Of a stretch of DNA of 48,922 bases, positions 33,078 through 41,183 are shown piece after piece. Each line of letters starts with the position of its first letter. Within the stretch, counting starts at the first letter, position 1. The position numbers and the translations under genes are program-made. Origin of the DNA: Elioraea sp. Yellowstone (lineage in GTDB: Bacteria; Pseudomonadota; Alphaproteobacteria; Acetobacterales; Acetobacteraceae). Under the pieces are notes generated by a model, which saw only the letters and a program-made list of their open reading frames with translations, had not been told where the DNA came from and ran no database searches. The stretch covers positions 1 to 48,922 of the forward strand of contig NZ_VIKA01000009.1 in assembly GCF_006704265.1 (NCBI RefSeq), given 5' to 3'.

Positions 33078-33782
33078 TCAGTGGATCTCCGCCATCTTCC
33101 TCAGTGCCTCGCGCAGCGTCGCGATCCCGAATCCCGGTGCCCTGGCGGCATCCAGGATCACCTTCTCGCGCCGCGCGCAGAGCTCGACCGCCGCCGGCAC
33201 CCTGGCCGCGACCTCATGCGGGATGACGACCGCGCCGTGGCGATCCGCGTGGATCAGCTCGCCGTCATGCACCGTCATGCCGTGGATGCTGACGGTGGTG
33301 CCAACCGCCACCACATGCACGAAGGCATGGCTCGGGTTGATCATCCCCGCGATGATCGGGAAGCCCTTCGCCATCATCGCGAGGTCGCGGATCGATCCGT
33401 TGGTCACGCAGCCCGCGACGCCGAGCGCCTTGTGGATGGTGGTCTGCACCTCGCCCCAGAAGGCGCCGGTGCCGGGCGTGGAGTCGAGATCCTGGATCAC
33501 GGCGATGTTCGGACCGGGCTCTGCGGTGGCGACATGCTCGTAATAGGTCACGCGGAGCGCGTTGCGCTCGGCCGGGCTCATCGCCGAGGGGTTCTCGGCC
33601 CGGATCATCGCGGTGCGCGCATAGCCGACGAAGATCGCATCCGGATGGTCGTTGTGCACGAAGGGCCGCGTGGTGAAGCGGATCAGCTGCCGCGGCGAGA
33701 CCAGCTCCTCGAGCGCATTGCAGATGGTCGGCGTGTCGATCTTGGCGAGGGCGGCGAGCAGGGCCTGGTCATGCGTGATCAT
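33078..33782 (-). CDS. RraA-like / HMG-aldolase-family protein (234 aa)
   Basis: The segment VTNGSIRDLAMMAKGFPIIAG, with Arg132-Asp133, is the conserved core of the RraA-like family, which includes 4-hydroxy-4-methyl-2-oxoglutarate aldolase and oxaloacetate decarboxylases as well as the RNase E inhibitor RraA. At 234 residues and with HGAVVIPHEVA near the C-terminus it fits the metabolic branch better than RraA itself (about 160 aa). The start ATG 33782 has GGAGA upstream; the open frame reaches 33812. Probably a divalent-metal-dependent aldolase or decarboxylase; substrate unknown. Confidence 0.88.
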   Translation of the reverse strand: MITHDQALLAALAKIDTPTICNALEELVSPRQLIRFTTRPFVHNDHPDAIFVGYARTAMIRAENPSAMSPAERNALRVTYYEHVATAEPGPNIAVIQDLDSTPGTGAFWGEVQTTIHKALGVAGCVTNGSIRDLAMMAKGFPIIAGMINPSHAFVHVVAVGTTVSIHGMTVHDGELIHADRHGAVVIPHEVAARVPAAVELCARREKVILDAARAPGFGIATLREALRKMAEIH

Positions 33783-33845
33783 GCGGCATCTCCGTGCGAT
33801 TGGCACGCGCACGGTGCCGCGCCGAGGCCTGCACGTCGAGCCCCC

Positions 33846-34280
33846 TCAGTCCGAGAGGGAGGACGCGAAGTGCAGCAGTTCCGAGGCCGGCATGGCGCCG
33901 GAGCGCCGCGCAACCTCCCTGCCGGCGCGGAAGGCGACCAGCGTCGGGATCGCGCGCACACCGAACCGCGCCGCCACCTCCGGATGCGCCTCGGTGTCGA
34001 GCTTGGCGAAGCGGATCCTTGGCAGACGCGCTGCCGCCGCCGCGAAGACCGGGGCGAAGACCCGGCAGGGGCCGCACCACGGGGCCCAGAGATCGAGCAG
34101 GAGGGGCAGCTCGTCCTTGGCGAGGAAGCGCTCGAGCCGAGGGCCATCCAGCTCGATCGGCGCAGCCGGCAGCAGGGACGCGCGGCATGACCCGCAGATC
34201 GGCCGATCGCCGAGCCGCGACAGCGGGACGCGATTGAGCGTCCCACAGGCGGGACAGACGAGGATCCGGCTGTCGTTCAC
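33846..34280 (-). CDS. trxC: Thioredoxin 2 (TrxC) with N-terminal zinc domain (144 aa)
   Basis: Four N-terminal cysteines (C9, C12, C29, C32) form the zinc site typical of thioredoxin 2, followed by a thioredoxin fold with active site WCGPC (C69, C72) and the cis-proline segment AIPTL. It reduces protein disulfides and possibly persulfides in the cytoplasm. The start GTG 34280 overlaps the preceding metallo-hydrolase stop by four bases; longer frames to 34496 lie inside that gene. Coupling to a persulfide-dioxygenase-like gene suggests a joint role in sulfur or redox stress. Confidence 0.94.
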   Translation of the reverse strand: MNDSRILVCPACGTLNRVPLSRLGDRPICGSCRASLLPAAPIELDGPRLERFLAKDELPLLLDLWAPWCGPCRVFAPVFAAAAARLPRIRFAKLDTEAHPEVAARFGVRAIPTLVAFRAGREVARRSGAMPASELLHFASSLSD

Positions 34281-35152
34281 AGCCGGTTCACCGGGATCTT
34301 CAGGTAGACGTTGCCGTCCGCCTCGGGCGGCGGCATCCGGCCCGCGCGCATGTTCACCTGGATCGAGGGGATGATGAGCGCCGGCATCTTCAGCGTCCGG
34401 TCGCGCGCCTCGCGCATCGCCACGAACTCGTCCTCGGTGATGCCGTCGTGGACATGCACGTTGGCGGCACGTTCCTCGGCCACGGTGGTCTCCCACGCAT
34501 AGTGGTCGCGCCCCTTCGCCTTGTAGTCGTGGCAGAGGAACAGCCGCGTGGCGGGCGGCAGCGACAGCACCCGCCGGATCGAGCGGTAGAGCGTGCGCGC
34601 ATCACCGCCCGGGAAGTCGGCCCGCGCGGTGCCGTAGTCGGGCATGAACAGCGTGTCGCCGACGAAGGCCGCATCGCCGATCACATAGGTGGCGCAGGCC
34701 GGCGTGTGGCCCGGCGTGTGCAGCACGCGCACGGTCAGGTTGCCGAGCGGGAAGGTCTCCTCGTCGTCGAACAGCCGGTCGAACTGGCCGCCATCGGGGT
34801 TGAGGTCGGTCGCGTGGAAGATCGGCCGGAACACCCTCTGCACCTCGACGATGCGGCTGCCCATGCCAATCGGCGCGCCGGTGCGGTCCTTCAGATACGG
34901 CGCGGCGGAGAGGTGGTCGGCATGCGCGTGGGTCTCCAGGATCCAGGCGACCTGCACCCCCTCCTCCGCGACGCCGGCCAGGATCCGATCAGCGAAGGCG
35001 GTGTCCGTGCGGCCGGCGGCCGCATCGTAGTCGAGCACCGAGTCGATGATGGCCGCCGCCTTCGTGGTCGGATCCCAGACCAGGTGGGCCGCCGTGTTGG
35101 TCGGCTCATGGAAGAAGGTGCGGACCTCGGGACGGTTGGGACGAGCGGTCAT
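34277..35152 (-). CDS. Metallo-beta-lactamase-fold hydrolase, persulfide-dioxygenase/Blh-like (291 aa)
   Basis: The HxHxDH motif HAHADH (H75, H77, D79, H80), TPGH (H149) and GDTLF (D166) give the metal site. FPGGDARTLYRSI after the Asp, and the late LFLCHDYKAKGRDHYAWETT, place it with the ETHE1/Blh-like branch that oxidises glutathione persulfide rather than with lactamases. ATG 35152 opens the family-like MTARPNRPEVRTFFHEPTNT. It is divergent from a rhodanese gene and coupled to trxC, so a sulfane-sulfur detoxification function is likely (inference). Confidence 0.88.
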   Translation of the reverse strand: MTARPNRPEVRTFFHEPTNTAAHLVWDPTTKAAAIIDSVLDYDAAAGRTDTAFADRILAGVAEEGVQVAWILETHAHADHLSAAPYLKDRTGAPIGMGSRIVEVQRVFRPIFHATDLNPDGGQFDRLFDDEETFPLGNLTVRVLHTPGHTPACATYVIGDAAFVGDTLFMPDYGTARADFPGGDARTLYRSIRRVLSLPPATRLFLCHDYKAKGRDHYAWETTVAEERAANVHVHDGITEDEFVAMREARDRTLKMPALIIPSIQVNMRAGRMPPPEADGNVYLKIPVNRL

Positions 35153-35168
35153 GGCTGGCTCCCGATAT

Positions 35169-35203
35169 CTTCGTTGTATCGAAGGTAAGGATCGGGCTAG
35201 GCT
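35169..35203 (+). promoter_or_regulatory. Candidate operator and promoter between the divergent metallo-hydrolase and rhodanese genes
   Basis: A 5-base inverted repeat CTTCG (35169-35173) and CGAAG (35180-35184) with a 6-base centre lies in the 121-base divergent gap. TTGTAT (35174-35179) with TAGGCT (35198-35203), 18 bases apart, would be a plausible sigma-70 promoter towards the rhodanese, with the repeat overlapping its -35. In related sulfur-detoxification loci an ArsR-family persulfide sensor (BigR/SqrR type) often acts at such a place. No regulator gene is in the window. Confidence 0.4.
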
Positions 35204-35273
35204 GGCGTCAACGGCGGTGTCCGGCGCCGACCATGATCGTACCACGGCCGGCGGCCGCTCCGAGGAGGCCACC

Positions 35274-35801
35274 ATGGCGCAGTTCATCGAACCTGCCGAG
35301 CTGAAACGTCGTCTCGATGAGGGCAGCGCGGTGCTGATCGACATCCGCGACCCCGACGAATACGCGCGGGAGCACATCCGGGGTGCACGGCTCGTGCCGC
35401 TCGCCGCCTGGGACCGCCACGATCTGGAGGGGGAGGCCGGCAAGGCGGTGGTGTTCACCTGCCGCAGCGGCAACCGCACGGCCGCCCATGCCGCGCGGCT
35501 GTTCGCGCGCGCCTTCCCCGAGGCCTACCTGCTGAGGGGTGGCATCGAGGCCTGGAAGGCGGCGGGGCTGCCGGTGCATCGCGACCCGAGGGCGCCGCTG
35601 GAACTCCAGCGCCAGGTCCAGATCGCGGTCGGCACGATGATCCTCGCAGGGCTCGCGCTCGCCTGGGCCGCCTCGCCCTGGTTCCTCGCCCTGCCCGCCT
35701 TCGCCGGCGCAGGCCTGGTGTTCGCCGGCATCACCGGGTTCTGCGGCATGGCGCGCCTGCTCGCGGCCATGCCGTGGAACCGCCCGCAGCCGTCCGGCTA
35801 G
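35274..35801 (+). CDS. Membrane-anchored rhodanese-like sulfurtransferase (YgaP type, 175 aa)
   Basis: Residues 1-105 are a rhodanese domain (LIDIRDPDEYAREHI, active-site loop CRSGNRT with Cys63, YLLRGGIEAWKAAGLPV). Residues about 110-160 are two hydrophobic segments (IAVGTMILAGLALAWAA; FAGAGLVFAGITGFCGMARLLA), as in YgaP. It carries sulfane sulfur at the inner membrane. GAGGAGG upstream supports ATG 35274. Its TAG stop (35799-35801) overlaps the TAG stop of the convergent hydrolase gene on the palindrome CTAG. Confidence 0.92.
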   Translation: MAQFIEPAELKRRLDEGSAVLIDIRDPDEYAREHIRGARLVPLAAWDRHDLEGEAGKAVVFTCRSGNRTAAHAARLFARAFPEAYLLRGGIEAWKAAGLPVHRDPRAPLELQRQVQIAVGTMILAGLALAWAASPWFLALPAFAGAGLVFAGITGFCGMARLLAAMPWNRPQPSG

Positions 35802-36805
35802 ATCGGGTCGCGCACCAGCGGCGCGGTCGAGCAGTGGATGCCGCCGCCGCCCTGATAGACCGCGCTGTAGGGCACGATGCGCACGCTGATCCCGGCCTTG
35901 TCCAGCGCCTCCGCCGTGTAGGGGCTCACCGCGTCCGCCATCAGCACGCGGCCGGGCGCGACGGCGAGGCAGTTGATCGTCCAGACCGGATCGTCGGGAT
36001 GCACCTCGATGGTGCGGATCCCCAGCTCCTTGAGCTTCTCGAGGAACCAGTAGGGGAGCTGCACCGGGTTGATGATCGCGGTGTCCACGTCGATCATCAC
36101 GAAGGCACCGTCGATGTGCAGGCGATAGCCGGTCAGATGCACGCGCAGGAGTTCCACCCCCTGCACGCGCAGCACCTCTTCCACCTGATCCGCGCCTGCC
36201 TCGTTGACGCGCGACGAGAGCCCCACCACCGCGACCTTCGGCGTGATGAAGGCGAAGGATCCCCCCTCCATGATGCCGGTACCGTGGATGGTGCGCAGGA
36301 TCGGCATGCCGATCCGCGCCAGCGTCTCGGTCGCCGGCGCCTCCTCGCCGCGGCGGATCGGCGCGCCCATGCGGCAGACGATCGCCCCGCCATCGACCGC
36401 GATCACCTGGTCGCGCGTATAGACCGACTTCATCTTGCCGGGCGCGCAGCGGTCGAGGAACACCACCTCGACCCCCTCCTCGCGCAGCGCGGCCACCAGC
36501 CCGTCGTGCTGGGCCTGCTGGGTGGCGATGTCGGGGATCTCGCGGCCGCGCCAGTACCAGCCCGTCTCGGGGTCGCCATAGGCGCCGAGATGCTCGATCC
36601 GCTTCGCCGGATCGACCATCTTCAGCTCGTCGCCCGGGCGGTGCATCAGCACCATGCGCAGCCGGCCCACGTCGTTCGTGCAGCCCCAGCGCCGGCCCCA
36701 CACCGCCTGCTGCTCGCCCGCGTCCTCGAAGCCCGGGCTGGGCCGCGACGGGAAGGCCTTGATCAGCATGTTGTAGCGGAACTCGCCCTCGGTCATGATC
36801 GACAC
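35798..36805 (-). CDS. Guanidino-group-modifying hydrolase, DDAH / arginine-deiminase superfamily (335 aa)
   Basis: The motifs YTRD (129-132), EGGSF (E180), YRLHIDGAF (catalytic His230) and GGGIHCSTAPLVRD (catalytic Cys325) give a full pentein-fold active site. Such enzymes hydrolyse arginine, methylated arginines, agmatine or related guanidino compounds through a Cys thiouronium intermediate. The exact substrate is not readable from the sequence. It is the last gene of a minus-strand unit encoding a spermidine-type importer and an M20 amidohydrolase, which fits use of a guanidine- or amine-rich nutrient. Start GTG 36805 is chosen from its ribosome-binding site; ATG 36796 is possible. Confidence 0.87.
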   Translation of the reverse strand: MSIMTEGEFRYNMLIKAFPSRPSPGFEDAGEQQAVWGRRWGCTNDVGRLRMVLMHRPGDELKMVDPAKRIEHLGAYGDPETGWYWRGREIPDIATQQAQHDGLVAALREEGVEVVFLDRCAPGKMKSVYTRDQVIAVDGGAIVCRMGAPIRRGEEAPATETLARIGMPILRTIHGTGIMEGGSFAFITPKVAVVGLSSRVNEAGADQVEEVLRVQGVELLRVHLTGYRLHIDGAFVMIDVDTAIINPVQLPYWFLEKLKELGIRTIEVHPDDPVWTINCLAVAPGRVLMADAVSPYTAEALDKAGISVRIVPYSAVYQGGGGIHCSTAPLVRDPI

Positions 36806-36812
36806 GACCGTT

Positions 36813-36819
36813 CCTCCTC
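36813..36819 (-). promoter_or_regulatory. Ribosome-binding site deciding the hydrolase start
   Basis: GAGGAGG on the minus strand lies seven bases before GTG 36805 and sixteen before ATG 36796, favouring the GTG. Confidence 0.65.
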
Positions 36820-36834
36820 GGTTTCGTTGCCGGA

Positions 36835-38436
36835 TCAGCGTGGCGCGGGGACGGTGTATTCGGGACCGCGTGCGGTCTCGACGTATTCCGGCCAGCGGTA
36901 GTGGATGGGGGCGGCGAAATCCTTCGGCAGCAACGGCGCCAGCCACCTGGTGCCGCCGATGCCGCCGCCCGTGCGTTCGACGAACTCGGCCCGCGCCTGC
37001 TCCAGGAGCGCGGGCTGTTCGAGCAGCCCGACGAAGGTCGCACCGGTCACCTCGGCCGCCTTCAGCCACATCGGGTCGATGCAGGCCGGATGCCCGCCCA
37101 TGGCGTGGCGCGTCCAGTCGGGCCAGTTCCGCCCCGGCGCATCGACCCGGAGCTGCGCCCGCCCGACATAGAGCCGCGCGGTCGGGCAGTGCCAGGTCCA
37201 GTCGGTGTAGTCGTCGGAGGTATAGTTCTTCTGCCAGGGCGGCAGATGCGCGCGCAGCGCGGCCTCGGCGTCCTCGGGCGGGCAGAGGCGCTGGATCTCG
37301 GGCGGGAACGGATCGGGCACCGGTTCGGCGCCGCAGGCTGTGCGCAGCTCGTTCGCGAAGGCGACCGCCTCCCCCGAATAGCGTGGCGGGCCGAGGGCGG
37401 CGAAGACGTCGAAGGTCGCCCGTGCGATCGCGTGGTTGGGCAGGCCCGGCCGCGTCTTCGTCACCCAGTCCTTGCGCACGGTGCAGTGGGTCATCGCCGC
37501 GACATGGTCGGCGTTCCGGTCCAGAACCGCCCAGACCCGCTCCTGCATCTCGATGGTCGGCGCGCGCAGCGCGTACTGGATCACCGCGAGCCCGGGCGGC
37601 AGGTTGTCGGCCGTCGCCTGTCCGGCCTGCAGGATCGCCTCGTTCAGCGACCATGCGCCCTGGTGCGGCAGCATGTTCTCCTTCAGGTACTTGGCCGCCG
37701 TGTACATCAGGCAGACCGCGTCGATCGCGCCGGGCGCGCGGCTGACCGAGTGCGAGGAGTGCACGCCCGTGCGCGCGATCGCGGACGACCAGGTCTCCGG
37801 TTCCAGGCACTCGAAGGTGTAGATGCGCGACCAGTAGGTGGCGCAGTGCGTGTCCCACAGGCAGGAGTTGGCGAGCGCGAGGAAGGAGGTCGGGTGCCAG
37901 GAGATCGCCGCGGTGAACTGGTCGTAGTAGCCGTGCGCCGCGTGCACCGGCTTGGAGCCGCACATCTTCTCGGCAGGTTCCCCCATCAGCACCAGCGTGC
38001 CGTGCAGGCCATGCCTCTCCATCGCGTGCTTGGCCGCAAGCGTGCCGGCGAGCGCGCCGATGCCCAGCGCCGAGTGCGGATCGGTGTGGCCCGCCGTGTG
38101 CAGGTGCGTCCCCGCCCGCGGCTCGCGCCGCGCCACCGGCTCCTGGCTGGTGCCGGGCACGGCGTCGTACTCGGCGATGGTGGCGAGCACCGGCGCGCCC
38201 GCCTTCGTGCCGGGCGCGGTCCAGGTGGCGCGGAACGCCGTCGGCATCCCCGCGGTGCCCGCCTCCACCGCGAAGCCCTCGCGCCTGAGCCGATCCACGA
38301 ACCAGGCGGCGGAGCGGTATTCCCGCCAGGACGGCTCGGCGAGGCGCCAGAGATGCAGGTGATCGGCCGAGAGCGAGGCCGCGTTCGCCGCCACCCAGGA
38401 TGCCGCCGCGCGTTGCGCCGCGCTCAGTTCGGTCAT
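36835..38436 (-). CDS. M20-family amidohydrolase, AbgB-like (533 aa)
   Basis: The sequence holds IAEYDAVPG (88-96), GHTDPHSALGIGALAG (about 116-131) and LMGEPAEKMCG (150-160), the metal- and substrate-binding segments of the M20D/AbgB group that split p-aminobenzoyl-glutamate and other N-acyl amino acids. The length is above the usual 440-480 of AbgB, owing to a longer C-terminal part rich in Trp (NYTSDDYTDWTWHCPTARLYVG). The start ATG 38436 overlaps the permease stop by four bases; the frame extends to 38460. A hydrolase for the imported compound is likely. Confidence 0.88.
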   Translation of the reverse strand: MTELSAAQRAAASWVAANAASLSADHLHLWRLAEPSWREYRSAAWFVDRLRREGFAVEAGTAGMPTAFRATWTAPGTKAGAPVLATIAEYDAVPGTSQEPVARREPRAGTHLHTAGHTDPHSALGIGALAGTLAAKHAMERHGLHGTLVLMGEPAEKMCGSKPVHAAHGYYDQFTAAISWHPTSFLALANSCLWDTHCATYWSRIYTFECLEPETWSSAIARTGVHSSHSVSRAPGAIDAVCLMYTAAKYLKENMLPHQGAWSLNEAILQAGQATADNLPPGLAVIQYALRAPTIEMQERVWAVLDRNADHVAAMTHCTVRKDWVTKTRPGLPNHAIARATFDVFAALGPPRYSGEAVAFANELRTACGAEPVPDPFPPEIQRLCPPEDAEAALRAHLPPWQKNYTSDDYTDWTWHCPTARLYVGRAQLRVDAPGRNWPDWTRHAMGGHPACIDPMWLKAAEVTGATFVGLLEQPALLEQARAEFVERTGGGIGGTRWLAPLLPKDFAAPIHYRWPEYVETARGPEYTVPAPR

Positions 38437-39221
38437 TCGTCCCGCTTCCTCCGCAGCCACAGATCACCCGCGAGCAGCAGCATCGACAGCAGCATCATCA
38501 CGCAGGCCGCCACCGCCATCACCGGATCGAGGTTCTCGTTGATGCCGTCCCACATCCGCCGCGGCAGGGTGAACAGCGCGCGGCTGGCGATGAAGAGGAT
38601 CAGCACCGCCTCGTCCCAGGAATGGATGAAGGCGAAGATCGCGCCCGAGGCGATGCCCGGCATCACCCGCGGCATGATCACCCAGCGCAGCGTCTGCGAC
38701 AGGTTGGCGCCCATGCTGCGCGCCGCCTGCTCGAGCCTCGGATCGAAGTTCGCGAGCGTCGCCGAGACCGTGATCATCACATAGGGGATGCCGGTGACGC
38801 CGTGCACCAGGATGATGCCGAGATAGGTGTCGAGCAGATCGAGCCGGATCCAGAGCCGGTAGATGCCGAGCGCATAGACGATCGAGGGCACGATGATCGG
38901 CAGCAGCATCAGCACGCGCACGAGATCGGTCAGCCGGGTCGAGAGCTTCCAGCAGCCGATCGCGCAGAGCGTGCCGGTCGCGACCGCGAGCACGGTCGAG
39001 AACACCGCGATCACCAGGCTCTGCCAGGTGCTGGTGAGCCAGCGCTCGGAGGTGAAGAAGGTGACGTAGTGCTGCAGGCTCGGCGCCTCGTAGGGCAGCG
39101 ACAGGAAGCGCTGGTCGGTCACGCTGAGCGGGAAGACGACCGTGATCGGCAGCAGCAGGAACAGCAGCACCGACCAGGCGAGCACGTTGGCGGCGGGGCC
39201 GGCCTGGGCGGAGCGGTCCAT
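38433..39221 (-). CDS. Spermidine/putrescine-type ABC transporter permease, PotC-like (262 aa)
   Basis: Six membrane helices begin with VLAWSVLLFLLLPITVVFPLS, and the EAA loop DPRLEQAARSMGANLSQTLRWVIMPRVMPG is conserved. The sequence FTLPRRMWDGINENLDP near the end is characteristic of PotC-type permeases in alphaproteobacteria. It is encoded one base after the PotB-like gene. Substrate could be a polyamine, opine or other charged amine. Confidence 0.92.
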   Translation of the reverse strand: MDRSAQAGPAANVLAWSVLLFLLLPITVVFPLSVTDQRFLSLPYEAPSLQHYVTFFTSERWLTSTWQSLVIAVFSTVLAVATGTLCAIGCWKLSTRLTDLVRVLMLLPIIVPSIVYALGIYRLWIRLDLLDTYLGIILVHGVTGIPYVMITVSATLANFDPRLEQAARSMGANLSQTLRWVIMPRVMPGIASGAIFAFIHSWDEAVLILFIASRALFTLPRRMWDGINENLDPVMAVAACVMMLLSMLLLAGDLWLRRKRDE

Positions 39222-39222
39222 C

Positions 39223-40107
39223 TCAGTGCCGGCTGCCGAACAGGCGGCGGAAGTCGACGATGCGCGCGAAGATCGCGAGCACCAGCACCACCGCGGCCAG
39301 GAGCGTGGACGCCATCATCGTGCCGACCCCCCAGCGGATCAGGTCGAGGATCTGGAGCTTGATGTACTCCGCCACCATCAGCGTCCGCCCGCCGCCCAGG
39401 ATCGCCGGCGTGACGTAGAAGCCGAGCGAGAAGATGAACACCAGCACGGTCGCGGCGACGATGCCGGGCTTGGTCAGCGGCAGGAACACGCGCCGGAACG
39501 CCTCGAACCGCGTCGCGCCGAGCCCGCGCGCGGCCGGCACCAGCCGCGGGTCGATGTCGCGCATCGAGGCATAGAGCGGCAGCACGGCATAGGGGATCAT
39601 GTAATGCACCATGCCGACGGCGATGCCGAACTCGTTCCAGATCAGCCTCAGGGGCCGGTCGATCAGGCCGACCGCGACCAGCGCCTCGTTCACCACGCCC
39701 TGGCTGCGCAGCAGCGTCACCCAGGCGAAGGCGCGCACCAGCACGCTGATCCAGAGCGGCAGCAGCACGCAGACGAACATCCAGCGCTGGATCCGCGGCG
39801 GCGCCGAGACGAGCGCATAGGCGACGACATAGCCCGCCACCAGCGTGATCGCGGTGGTGATCACGCAGATCCTGAGCGTCGTCATCCAGACGCGCTGCAA
39901 GGCCGGACTGGTGAGCAGGCGCTCGTAGTTGCCGAAGCCCGGCTCGGGCTCGGTGAAGGAGATCCACAGCACCTCGGCCAGCGGGAAGGCGTAGAACGCC
40001 AGCATCAGGATGACGGCCGGCGCGATCAGCAGCCACCACGAGAGGGATGCGCCGAGCAGGCGCGTCTGCGGCGCCGTCCGCGGCAGCGTGGCGGCGAGGG
40101 TCGTCAT
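39223..40107 (-). CDS. Spermidine/putrescine-type ABC transporter permease, PotB-like (294 aa)
   Basis: The first helix LLIAPAVILMLAFYAFPLAEVLWISFTEPEPGFGNY and the later EAA loop DPRLVPAARGLGATRFEAFRRVFLPLTKPG are typical of PotB. The start ATG 40107 overlaps the ATPase stop by one base (TGATG); a frame open to 40269 is inside the ATPase gene. It forms the channel with the PotC-like subunit. Confidence 0.92.
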   Translation of the reverse strand: MTTLAATLPRTAPQTRLLGASLSWWLLIAPAVILMLAFYAFPLAEVLWISFTEPEPGFGNYERLLTSPALQRVWMTTLRICVITTAITLVAGYVVAYALVSAPPRIQRWMFVCVLLPLWISVLVRAFAWVTLLRSQGVVNEALVAVGLIDRPLRLIWNEFGIAVGMVHYMIPYAVLPLYASMRDIDPRLVPAARGLGATRFEAFRRVFLPLTKPGIVAATVLVFIFSLGFYVTPAILGGGRTLMVAEYIKLQILDLIRWGVGTMMASTLLAAVVLVLAIFARIVDFRRLFGSRH

Positions 40108-41183
40108 CAGTCCGGCACCACCGGCACGGAGGCGTCGGCCGGCCAGGCGAGGCGGACGCGCCGCCCTTCCGCCGGCTCGACCGGGCAGCGCCAGGCCGGC
40201 ACCGTCACCTGGAACGTCCCGGCACCGGTCGCGACGACGAGCGCGAAGGAGGTGCCGAAATACGACCACGCCGCGATCGTGCCCTCGACCGTGTTCGCCG
40301 CCGCCTCGCCGTCCGCGGCGATGGCGATCTTCTCCGGGCGAAGTGCGATCAGGACCGTCTCGCCTGGCGGTGCCGGCCCGTCCTGCAGGAAGCGCGCGCC
40401 ATCGACCGCGTAGGCGAAGCCGTCGGCGCGGCGTTCGATGATCCGGCCCTCGAGGAAGTTCGACTTGCCGAGGAAGTCGGCGACGAAGCGGGTGGCCGGA
40501 CGCTCGTAGAGCTGGCCGGGCGGTCCCTCCTGCACCAGCCGGCCGTCGCGCAGGATGGCGATGCTGTCGGACATCGACAGCGCCTCCTCCTGGTCGTGCG
40601 TGACGTAGATGAAGGTCAGTCCGACGCGGCGGTGCAGCGCCTTCAGCTCCACCTGCAGCTCGGCGCGCAGCTTCTTGTCGAGCGCGGAGAGCGGCTCGTC
40701 GAGCAGCAGCAGCGCGGGCTGGAACACCAGCGCGCGGGCGAGCGCCACACGCTGCTGCTGCCCGCCCGAGAGCTGGCTCGGACGGCGATCCTTCAGGGGA
40801 CCGAGCTGCACCAGATCGAGCGCCTCGGCGACGCGGCGCTCGGCCTCGGCGCGGGCGACGTTGCGTACCCGGAGCGGGAAGTGCACGTTCTCCGCCACCG
40901 TCATGTGCGGAAAGAGGGCGTAGCCCTGGAACACCATGCCGAAATTGCGCCGCTCCGGCGGCAGCGGCGTGATCGGCGTCTCGTCGAGCAGGATGTCGCC
41001 CGCGGTCGGCTGCACGAAGCCCGCGATCGCCATCAGGATCGTCGTCTTGCCCGACCCCGACGGCCCGAGCAGCGTGACGAACTCGCCGCGTCCGATCGTC
41101 AACGTGACGTCGTCGACCGCGCGCGTCTGGCCGTAATGCTTGGCGAGGCGCCGGACCGTCAGGCTGTGCTGCAGGGCCGCCAT
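40107..41183 (-). CDS. Spermidine/putrescine-type ABC transporter ATP-binding protein, PotA-like (358 aa)
   Basis: Walker A GPSGSGKT is at 40-47, signature LSGGQ at 138-142 and Walker B LLLLDEPLSALD at 158-169, followed by a TOBE-like C-terminus (IALRPEKIAIA, then TIAAWSYFGTSFALVV). It drives the PotB/PotC permeases. The start ATG 41183 overlaps the aldolase stop by one base (TGATG); the frame extends far upstream to 43373 but runs antisense through other genes there. Confidence 0.93.
   Translation of the reverse strand: MAALQHSLTVRRLAKHYGQTRAVDDVTLTIGRGEFVTLLGPSGSGKTTILMAIAGFVQPTAGDILLDETPITPLPPERRNFGMVFQGYALFPHMTVAENVHFPLRVRNVARAEAERRVAEALDLVQLGPLKDRRPSQLSGGQQQRVALARALVFQPALLLLDEPLSALDKKLRAELQVELKALHRRVGLTFIYVTHDQEEALSMSDSIAILRDGRLVQEGPPGQLYERPATRFVADFLGKSNFLEGRIIERRADGFAYAVDGARFLQDGPAPPGETVLIALRPEKIAIAADGEAAANTVEGTIAAWSYFGTSFALVVATGAGTFQVTVPAWRCPVEPAEGRRVRLAWPADASVPVVPD

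Noticed and set aside
35798-38467. Apparent 889-residue fusion of an unknown N-terminus to the guanidino hydrolase
   Set aside because: The N-terminal part overlaps the M20 amidohydrolase in another frame, and a strong ribosome-binding site precedes GTG 36805.
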